Source: Burkholderiales bacterium (GTDB lineage: Bacteria; Pseudomonadota; Gammaproteobacteria; Burkholderiales; Burkholderiaceae). Taken from it: a stretch of 8,575 bases of DNA. Positions 1 to 6,075 of this stretch are shown in pieces. The DNA lies in contig CANFNO010000083.1 in the NCBI GenBank assembly GCA_947447845.1, forward strand, positions 1-8,575. Reading direction: 5' to 3'. The position numbers were made by a program, and so were the translations under genes. The notes under the pieces were generated by a model that saw only the letters and a list, made by a program, of their open reading frames with translations, was not told the DNA's origin and did not search any database. How positions within the stretch are numbered: position 1 is the stretch's first letter; each line of letters starts with the position of its first letter.

Positions 1-458
1 CAGAAGGCCTTCTGCAAGGCTTATCCAGCCAGCCACTACTCATCCCCGTGACCTTTGCCGCCACACCCGTCGAAGTGGCCACAGCAGAAACCCACACCGA
101 AACCCTGCACACCCTGGGTCTGGAGATCAGCCCCTTTTCGCCCAAAACACTGGCCGTGCGTGCCGTGCCGTCCGCCTTGGCACAGGGCGATGCAATTGAT
201 CTGGCGCGCAGCGTGTTGGCCGAGCTAAGCCAACACGAGGCCAGCACGGTGATACAGCGCGCGCAAAACGAGTTGCTCGCCACCATGGCCTGTCACGGCG
301 CAGTGCGCGCCAACCGTAGGCTAACGATCGAGGAAATGAACGGCCTGCTGCGCGATATGGAGGCCACCGAACGCAGCGACCAGTGCAACCACGGCCGCCC
401 GACCTGGCGCCAGATCAGCATGCGCGAACTGGATGCGCTGTTCCTGCGCGGAAGGTAG
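1..458 (+). CDS. mutL: DNA mismatch repair protein MutL, C-terminal part (5' end outside window)
   Basis: The frame is open from the left edge (first whole codon at position 3) to a TAG at 456-458, giving about 151 C-terminal residues of a protein normally near 600 residues. The GTG at 48 is internal, because the family match starts before it. Seen: QPLLIP at nt 30-47, matching the beta-clamp-binding QxLLxP motif of the MutL dimerisation domain; then ACHGAVRANRR, CNHGRPT and a terminal FLR. These correspond to the ACR, C(P/N)HGRP and FxR motifs of MutL proteins with a C-terminal metal-dependent nicking endonuclease, which E. coli MutL lacks. The DQHA metal-binding motif would lie upstream of the window and cannot be checked. 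MutL couples MutS mismatch recognition to strand incision. It points the same way as the operon after it, but the 266-nt gap suggests separate transcription. Confidence 0.95.
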   Translation, partial: EGLLQGLSSQPLLIPVTFAATPVEVATAETHTETLHTLGLEISPFSPKTLAVRAVPSALAQGDAIDLARSVLAELSQHEASTVIQRAQNELLATMACHGAVRANRRLTIEEMNGLLRDMEATERSDQCNHGRPTWRQISMRELDALFLRGR

Positions 459-624
459 CTTCCGGCAAGCTGCCTCAGCGGGCCCGGCACCTGCGTGTGT
501 CCGCTTTCGCGCAGTCAAAATGACGTCGCTCAATTCCCAAGCAGCATGAATGCTGCAGGAGTCCCGCGCGCAAGCAACGATTGCGCCCAAATATTACCCT
601 GGCCGAATGAATACGACCTAAACC

Positions 625-666
625 ATGATCAGGATCAGACAACCCAGGCGTTCGGCGGATAAGAAT
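625..666 (+). promoter_or_regulatory. Candidate FNR/Anr-type box with -10 element upstream of the kinase operon
   Basis: The 266-nt gap between mutL and the kinase contains ATGAT-CAGG-ATCAG at 625-638. It matches the FNR/Anr consensus TTGAT-N4-ATCAA at 8 of 10 specified bases, with both TGAT and ATCA cores intact. AAGAAT at 661-666 matches 4 of 6 bases of a sigma-70 -10 hexamer. If that hexamer occupies -12 to -7, transcription starts at 673 and the dyad centre (631.5) falls exactly at -41.5, the class II FNR position. The -10 is weak and no good -35 is visible, as is common at activator-dependent promoters. An 8/10 palindrome can occur by chance, and other CRP/FNR-family regulators or none are possible. 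Nothing else in the gap looks like a gene. Confidence 0.35.
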
Positions 667-712
667 AGGCTAGGGTTAAGTCACTTGTGTTGAGCGCGAC
701 CCCCGATAGGGT

Positions 713-719
713 GGAAGGG
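713..719 (+). promoter_or_regulatory. Shine-Dalgarno that decides the kinase start
   Basis: GGAAGGG lies 5 nt before the ATG at 725. An in-frame GTG at 719 overlaps this purine run and has no comparable ribosome site before it, so ATG 725 is preferred; the protein then begins MKIQSRLLLL. Confidence 0.7.
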
Positions 720-724
720 TGACC

Positions 725-3700
725 ATGAAAATTCAATCAAGACTGCTGCTCTTGGCGTTGTCGCTGACCACTATGGTGGTCATTGCCGCCTTGCTCGTAT
801 CCAGCATCTTGATACGTGATTCCCTTGAGAGCGACGCACGGGAAAAGCTATCTGCCATCCTGGAGTCACGCCACAGTTCACTGGTGCGCTACCTGGACAG
901 AACGCAATTGCAGTTGCGCTTGCTGGCAGATGACCACACCACCGTCGAGTCGCTGCTCAATTTAGCGCAGGCCTACGCAAAAATGGGCCAGAACGCCCAG
1001 ACCATACTGCAGCAAAGCTTAGCCAGGAACGACCGTGCGATGCCGGGCGCCAAGGAAGCTGCCGTGCTGCCCTCAGACTTTGCCCGCGCGCACGACACCG
1101 CCGCACCCTTTTTCTGGCAGTACCACGAAGCCTTCAAATGGGAAGACATGTTCCTGATCGACCCCAAGGGCAACGTGGTGCTCAGCGTGTCGAAGGAGGA
1201 GGACTTTGGCACCAACCTGGTGACAGGCCCCTGGAAAGACGCGGGGCTGGCACGGGCCGTCGTGCCCCTGTTGCACGATGCGGTGCCGGGGGTTCTGAGT
1301 TTTGCCGATTTTGAGCACTACGCACCGTCTGCGAACCGCCCCGCGGCCTTTGTCGCCATGCCGGTATTTGACCGGGACAAGAAGCTGTTTCTAGGGGTGG
1401 TGGCCATCCAGTTGCCGGCTCTGCAAATCAACGATCTGATGAAGGAAAGAATTGGCCTGGGTGAAACGGGTGAAACTTTCATTGCGGGGCGGGACGGCTG
1501 GATGCTGTCGGACGCGCGCTTCAAAAAGGAAAGCACCATTTTGAAGCTGCAGATAAAAACCGAAGCTATTGCACGGGTGCTCGCAGGTGAGACAGGGCTG
1601 GGGCTGTTCACCGACTACCGGGGCCTGGAAGCCTTTATCGCCTACAAGCCAATTCGGCCATTCCATGAATCGACGATTTTGGGGACCAGCCCGCAATGGG
1701 GTGTGATTGCCAAGATCGACAAGGACGAGGTGTATGCCGAGTACTACGATCTGCGCCAAAAGCTCCTGCTTGTGGGCGGGGCACTGCTGCTGCTTTCCGC
1801 CGTGGCCGTTGCCTGGGGCGCGCGCAGCATCACGCGGCCTCTGATCGGTCTGCGCAATGCGCTTGGAAACTTGTCGCGTGGAGAACTCGCGGTAGTGCCG
1901 AACCTGGACCGCACGGACGAAATTGGTGACATGGCCCAAGCGGCCGAGGCCTTCCGCAAGATGGCGCAAGCTGTGCAACGCGACCACTGGATTGCGGAAA
2001 ATGTGGCGGCCCTGACCGGCGTGGTGTCCGCCGAAACCAGCATCAGCACGGCGGCAGACAAGGTGCTGCACCTGCTGTGCGAGCAGCTTAAGGTGCCTGT
2101 AGGTGCCATCTACTTGTGGAACGATTCTGCCTACCGGCGCGTCGGTGCGCATGGCTTGGCGCGGCGCAACCAGATCGAAGACGCGTTTCCAATGGGCACG
2201 GGCCTTTTGGGCCAGTGCGCCAAGGACAACCAGTCGGTGGTGCTTTCGCCGGTTCCCGCAGGATTGACTATCTTGAGCGCTGGCCTGGCGGAGTTCCCGC
2301 CGCACGAGTTGGTGTTCTATCCGATTGCCCACAAAAGCGAGGTCCTAGCGGTGCTGGAGTTGGCTGCAACCCAGACAATCGAACCGCAGGAACACACATT
2401 CCTCAAGGCCGCGTGCGCTGCTCTGGGTCTTCATCTGGCCAACCTGAAGGCCGCAGAACACAACCTTGAACTGCTGGGCGAAACACAAAGAAAGTCCGTC
2501 GTTTTGAAAGAGCAGCAGGAAGCCTTGCAAAAGAGCAACGAGGAAATGCGCGCCTTGACCGAAGAGTTGCGCAGCCAGGCTGAAGAAATGAAGGCGCAGA
2601 ACGAGGCGCTCAAGGCCAACCAGGAAGAATTGCGCAGCCAGCAGGAAGAGATGCAGCACAAGAACCAGATGCTGGAAACCCAAAGCCTGCAACTCAAGGA
2701 TGTGGCGCATGAATCACAAACCAAGGCGCGCGAACTGGAGCGGGCGAACCAGTACAAATCCGAATTCCTGGCAAACATGTCGCACGAGTTGCGCACCCCG
2801 CTCAACAGCGTGTTGATCCTGTCGAAGAATTTGGCTGAAAACGAAGACAACAACCTGACCCCCGAGCAGGTGGAATCAGCCTCGGTGATCAGCGAAAGCG
2901 GCACGCAACTGCTGACCTTGATCAACGACATTCTCGACCTGTCCAAGATCGAGGCCGGCAAGCTGGTCTTGCTCAAAGAGGAATTCCCGCTGGACGATCT
3001 GCTGGCCTATTTGCGCCGCATCTTCTCGCCACAGGCCGAGAAGAAGCAGTTGGCTTTCGCGATTCAGGTGGACCCTGCCCTGGCAGAAAGCATCACCACG
3101 GATCGCCAGCGTTTGACCCAGGTGCTATCCAACTTGCTCTCCAACGCAATCAAGTTCACCGACAGTGGCTCGGTCAACGTGCAGGCGCGCCGCGAGCACG
3201 ATGATCTGGTGTTTGAGGTGGTCGACACCGGCATTGGCATACCGGGCGACAAGATCGAACATGTGTTCGGCGCGTTCCAGCAACTCGATGGCTCCACCAG
3301 CCGAAAATACGGTGGCTCCGGGCTGGGTCTGGCCATCAGCCGCCACCTTACGGGCTTGCTCGGTGGCGCAATCACCGTGGTCAGCGAACCCGGCAAGGGC
3401 AGCCACTTCGTGCTGCGTTTGATGAACCAGTTCGCCCAGGGTGCGCAGGCAGTCAACACGAGTGAAAAGAAGGCCGACACGCGTACACCTGTCAGTCAGA
3501 TGAGCACAGGCGTAGTCAGCACCTCGGGCGCCAACATTCTGGTGGTCGAGGACGACACGCGCCTGCTGGCGATTCTAGGGCGCATGCTGCAGGCTCTGGG
3601 CTATGTGCCGCTGTGTGTGGAGTCTGCCGAAGACGCTTTGGCAGCCATCGCCAAAAAAGTGCCGGCGGGCATTCTGCTCGACTTGGGCCTGCCACGCATG

Positions 3701-4639
3701 AACGGCATGGAGTTGATGCGGCACTTGAAGGCCGACGCGGCGACGGCTGACATTCCGGTCTATGTGATGTCGGGGGCCGCCGACAGTGGCGAGGCCAAGG
3801 TCCTGGGGGCTCTGGGATTTCTCAGAAAGCCGATTACGCGGGATACGGTGGCAGCAGCCGTCAAGGTCATGGTCAACACCGCGCCCGTGCAGCGGACCAA
3901 GCAGATTCTGCTGGTTGATGACAGCCCGGTCGAGATGGCGGCGATCCAAAAACTGTTTGCCAACGATGCCGTGCAGTTGGTGCCCGCCGGTACCGGCACA
4001 CTGGCACTGCAACTGTTGCGCGGCCAACGGTTTGACGCTGTCATTCTGGATTTGAAGCTGCCTGACATGAGTGGCTTTGAGTGGCTTGAACAGGCAAGGC
4101 ACATGCTCAATCCGCCGCCGGTGATTGTCTATTCGGCGCGTGATCTGACCGAGGCAGAAATCTTTTCGCTCAAGGAAGTCACGGAAAGCATTGTCACCAA
4201 GGGCGCTTTGAACAACCGGCTACGCGAAGAAGTTTTGGCGGCCCGCACGGCTACCCGTTTGCCCAATGCCACGGCACCCGCGTCTCGCAAAAAGCTCCTG
4301 CTGGTGGATGACGATGCGCGCAATCTGTTTGCCTTGACCAAGGCCTTGCGGGGCAAGGGCTTCACCATCGAGGTGGCGGCCGACAGCGTACGGGCGCTGG
4401 AGAGTCTGAATGCACAGCGCTTCGATGCCGTGCTGACGGACATCATGATGCCCGAGATGGACGGCTATGCCCTGATTCGCCAGATTCGCGCGCTGGGGTA
4501 TACCGATTTGCCGATCATTGCCATCACTGCCAAAGCCATGCAGGGTGATGCGGAGTTGTGCCTGCAGGCAGGGGCCAATGCGTACCTGGCCAAGCCTGTG
4601 GAGATGCACAAATTGCTCGAACTTCTGAAGGGAGTTTGA
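725..4639 (+). CDS. Membrane hybrid histidine kinase: dCACHE-HAMP-GAF-coiled coil-HisKA-HATPase-REC-REC-REC
   Basis: A 1304-residue inner-membrane sensor kinase. Seen in order: TM1 (about 5-28); a roughly 315-residue periplasmic region whose end (GETGETF, FTDYRG, WGVIAKID) resembles double-CACHE sensors; TM2 (347-366); HAMP (about 367-425); GAF (about 435-575); a Glu/Gln-rich coiled coil (about 575-677); HisKA with SHELRTPLN (phospho-acceptor His687); HATPase_c with NLLSNAIKFT (803-812), DTGIGI (834) and GGSGLGL (863). Three receivers follow. REC1 has D943/D944, phospho-Asp986 and K1035-P. REC2 has D1065/D1066, Asp1109 and K1159 followed by Gly instead of Pro. REC3 has D1195/D1196, Asp1239 and K1290-P. 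All catalytic motifs look intact. No HPt domain is visible, so any onward relay would need a separate HPt protein or direct transfer. The ligand is unknown; CACHE domains usually bind small metabolites. It is the first gene of the operon, and cheR follows after 4 nt. Confidence 0.93.
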   Translation: MKIQSRLLLLALSLTTMVVIAALLVSSILIRDSLESDAREKLSAILESRHSSLVRYLDRTQLQLRLLADDHTTVESLLNLAQAYAKMGQNAQTILQQSLARNDRAMPGAKEAAVLPSDFARAHDTAAPFFWQYHEAFKWEDMFLIDPKGNVVLSVSKEEDFGTNLVTGPWKDAGLARAVVPLLHDAVPGVLSFADFEHYAPSANRPAAFVAMPVFDRDKKLFLGVVAIQLPALQINDLMKERIGLGETGETFIAGRDGWMLSDARFKKESTILKLQIKTEAIARVLAGETGLGLFTDYRGLEAFIAYKPIRPFHESTILGTSPQWGVIAKIDKDEVYAEYYDLRQKLLLVGGALLLLSAVAVAWGARSITRPLIGLRNALGNLSRGELAVVPNLDRTDEIGDMAQAAEAFRKMAQAVQRDHWIAENVAALTGVVSAETSISTAADKVLHLLCEQLKVPVGAIYLWNDSAYRRVGAHGLARRNQIEDAFPMGTGLLGQCAKDNQSVVLSPVPAGLTILSAGLAEFPPHELVFYPIAHKSEVLAVLELAATQTIEPQEHTFLKAACAALGLHLANLKAAEHNLELLGETQRKSVVLKEQQEALQKSNEEMRALTEELRSQAEEMKAQNEALKANQEELRSQQEEMQHKNQMLETQSLQLKDVAHESQTKARELERANQYKSEFLANMSHELRTPLNSVLILSKNLAENEDNNLTPEQVESASVISESGTQLLTLINDILDLSKIEAGKLVLLKEEFPLDDLLAYLRRIFSPQAEKKQLAFAIQVDPALAESITTDRQRLTQVLSNLLSNAIKFTDSGSVNVQARREHDDLVFEVVDTGIGIPGDKIEHVFGAFQQLDGSTSRKYGGSGLGLAISRHLTGLLGGAITVVSEPGKGSHFVLRLMNQFAQGAQAVNTSEKKADTRTPVSQMSTGVVSTSGANILVVEDDTRLLAILGRMLQALGYVPLCVESAEDALAAIAKKVPAGILLDLGLPRMNGMELMRHLKADAATADIPVYVMSGAADSGEAKVLGALGFLRKPITRDTVAAAVKVMVNTAPVQRTKQILLVDDSPVEMAAIQKLFANDAVQLVPAGTGTLALQLLRGQRFDAVILDLKLPDMSGFEWLEQARHMLNPPPVIVYSARDLTEAEIFSLKEVTESIVTKGALNNRLREEVLAARTATRLPNATAPASRKKLLLVDDDARNLFALTKALRGKGFTIEVAADSVRALESLNAQRFDAVLTDIMMPEMDGYALIRQIRALGYTDLPIIAITAKAMQGDAELCLQAGANAYLAKPVEMHKLLELLKGV
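2561..2653 (+). repeat. 63-nt-period direct repeat encoding Glu-rich heptads in the kinase coiled coil
   Basis: Two 30-nt copies, at 2561-2590 and 2624-2653, match at 25 of 30 positions and lie exactly 63 nt (21 residues, three heptads) apart. They encode EELRSQAEEM and EELRSQQEEM. The stretch sits between GAF and HisKA. Glu pairs at residues 613/614, 620/621 and 634/635 are each flanked by Ala or Ser three residues before and after, the core spacing of MCP methylation sites. The spacing in heptads is seen; any modification is inference. Confidence 0.7.
4628..4634 (+). promoter_or_regulatory. Shine-Dalgarno of the cheR-like gene
   Basis: AAGGGAG lies inside the last codons of the kinase gene, 9 nt before the ATG at 4644. 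It supports this start and continuous translation from the kinase into the methyltransferase. Confidence 0.7.
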
Positions 4640-4643
4640 TCGC

Positions 4644-5504
4644 ATGCCGCTTGTGAAATGGAAAAACCACAACATCAAGGACGTGGAAGTCGACCTGCTA
4701 CTAAGCGCGCTCAAGCTGCGCTACGGCTACGACTTCACCGGCTACGCCAAAGCGTCGCTCAAGCGCCGACTGGAAGAGCTCAAGCGGTACTACGGGGTGC
4801 GGCATTTGTCCGAGTTGATTTCTGTGGTTTTGTACGACGAAGCCGTGGCGCAGACGGCGATCAACAGCATTTCGGTTCCGACCTCGGAATTCTTCCGTGA
4901 TCCCTATGTGTGGAAGCAGGTGCGCGAAACACTGTTGCCCCAACTTCAAAGTTTTCCGTGGATCAACATCTGGCAGGTGGGCTGCGGCCATGGCGAAGAA
5001 ACCTACACGCTGGCGATCCTGTTGCACGAAGCCGATTTGTTGCGGAAATCGCGCATCTACAGCTCCGACATCAACCCCGCCTTTTTGCAGGAGGCCGAAC
5101 TCGGGCGCTGGCCCAGTCGAAACCTGAATGGCTGGCGCGAAAACTATCGCGACGCAGGCGGTCTGGGCGACTTTGATAGCTACTTTCACCAGGAGGGAGA
5201 CGAAATAACCATTGCCCCGCACCTGAAGCAGGCGAATGCGTTTGTTCAACACAATCTGGTGGTTGATCAGGTATTCAAGGAGATGCAGTGGGTGGTGTGC
5301 CGCAATGTGCTCATCTATTTTGGCGACGCCTTGCAAGAGAGCGTGATAAACCTGTTGTCGCTTAGTCTGGAACGAGGGGGCTACCTAATGCTGGGACGCT
5401 CTGAAAAAATCTTCGATCTCTCGCTTAGGCATGCCGATTTGGAAGAGTGGGGCCAGAGCTTGCTGGCCTATCGCAAGAAGATTGGGCACAGGCGCCATGT
5501 ATAA
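4644..5504 (+). CDS. CheR-family protein-glutamate O-methyltransferase
   Basis: A 286-residue cytoplasmic SAM-dependent methyltransferase of the CheR family, which forms gamma-glutamyl methyl esters on signalling proteins. Seen: an N-terminal CheR helical domain (RYGYDFTGY, then SLKRRLEEL); PTSEFFRDP around E82-R85, equivalent to the TEFFRD motif; SAM motif I at 107-122 (INIWQVGCGHGEETYTL); YSSDINPAFLQEAELG, the acidic SAM-contacting segment; CRNVLIYF at 219-226; and GGYLMLGRSE. Motif I reads GCGHGEE where classical CheR usually has GC(S/A)TGEE, a mild deviation. Length is near the family norm and there is no TPR or other extra domain. It lies 4 nt after the kinase and overlaps the CheB gene by 8 nt. 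No chemoreceptor is in the window, so the substrate may be the kinase itself or a receptor encoded elsewhere. The family call is secure; the symbol is left blank because this is not the chemotaxis-operon cheR. Confidence 0.93.
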   Translation: MPLVKWKNHNIKDVEVDLLLSALKLRYGYDFTGYAKASLKRRLEELKRYYGVRHLSELISVVLYDEAVAQTAINSISVPTSEFFRDPYVWKQVRETLLPQLQSFPWINIWQVGCGHGEETYTLAILLHEADLLRKSRIYSSDINPAFLQEAELGRWPSRNLNGWRENYRDAGGLGDFDSYFHQEGDEITIAPHLKQANAFVQHNLVVDQVFKEMQWVVCRNVLIYFGDALQESVINLLSLSLERGGYLMLGRSEKIFDLSLRHADLEEWGQSLLAYRKKIGHRRHV

Positions 5505-6075
5505 ATTACTGGTCATTGGCTTTTCCGCCGGGGGCATCCCGCTGGTTACGCGCATCCTGCAGGCCTTGGCGCTGGACTATCCATTGCCAATCGTGGTCGT
5601 GGCCCATCTGCCCGACACCCGGGAGAGTTCGCTGGCCGATCTGCTCGACCAGGTTACGCCGCTGACGGTTTCCATGGCGATGGACAAGGAAGCAATCTTG
5701 CCCGGGCATGTCTACCTGGCGCCTCCCGGATACCACTTGCTGGTGGAGCGCCACGGGGCACACGGACCGAGCTTTGCCCTTTCGGTAGACGAGCCGGTTC
5801 AAAACGTGCGCCCCAGTATTGATGTGCTGTTCGAGAGTGCCGCCGAGGTTTTTGAAACGGGTCTGATTGCGGTGTTGCTCAGTGGTGCCAATTCGGACGG
5901 AGCACACGGCATGGCATGCGTCAAGCAACTCGGGGGACTGGGCATCGTACTGTCCCCCAAAGAGTGCGAATTCAACACCATGGGGCGAGCCGCGCTGGAG
6001 CGCGCTTCGGTGGACTACGTGGTTGGTATTGAAGAAATTGTGAGCCTGCTGCATTCGGTGCACGAACGACCATGA
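5497..6075 (+). CDS. CheB-type protein-glutamate methylesterase, catalytic domain only
   Basis: A 192-residue CheB methylesterase domain without the usual N-terminal receiver. It should hydrolyse glutamyl methyl esters, and possibly deamidate Gln, opposing the upstream CheR. Seen: GFSAGG with nucleophile Ser10, VAHLP with His37, and LSGANSDGAHG with Asp134, matching the CheB Ser-His-Asp triad; also GHVYLAPPGYHLLVE, RPSIDVLFESAA and FNTMGRAALERASVDYVV, all family landmarks. The start at ATG 5497 is chosen because MYKLLVIGFSAGG puts the first strand at the very N-terminus, as in related stand-alone CheB domains. A farther in-frame ATG at 5431 would add 22 residues coded within cheR that look unrelated. 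The ribosome site is weak, which with the 8-nt overlap suggests translational coupling. Lacking a receiver, its activity cannot be switched by phosphorylation as in classical CheB. Confidence 0.93.
   Translation: MYKLLVIGFSAGGIPLVTRILQALALDYPLPIVVVAHLPDTRESSLADLLDQVTPLTVSMAMDKEAILPGHVYLAPPGYHLLVERHGAHGPSFALSVDEPVQNVRPSIDVLFESAAEVFETGLIAVLLSGANSDGAHGMACVKQLGGLGIVLSPKECEFNTMGRAALERASVDYVVGIEEIVSLLHSVHERP

Noticed and set aside
449..464. Hairpin CGGAAG-GTAG-CTTCCG across the mutL stop codon as a terminator
   Set aside because: The stem is only 6 bp, overlaps the stop codon and is not followed by a T tract.
541..556. Hairpin GCAGCA-TGAA-TGCTGC downstream of mutL as a terminator
   Set aside because: The short stem is followed by AGGAGTCCC rather than T residues, so intrinsic termination is not supported.
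655..662. GCGGATAA, resembling the -10 of flagellar sigma-28 promoters
   Set aside because: The sequence at the required distance upstream (around 636-643) does not resemble TAAAGTTT, so there is no matching -35.
719..724. GTG 719 as the kinase start
   Set aside because: It overlaps the GGAAGGG ribosome site that is correctly spaced for ATG 725.
1391..2332. A 313-codon open frame on the minus strand inside the kinase gene
   Set aside because: It is antisense to the GAF, HAMP and sensor coding region, is rich in His, Gln and Arg as expected for a complementary frame of GC-rich coding DNA, and resembles no family.
5431..5496. ATG 5431 as the CheB start
   Set aside because: The 22 added residues are encoded within cheR in another frame and do not look like CheB, whereas ATG 5497 begins directly at the first strand of the fold.
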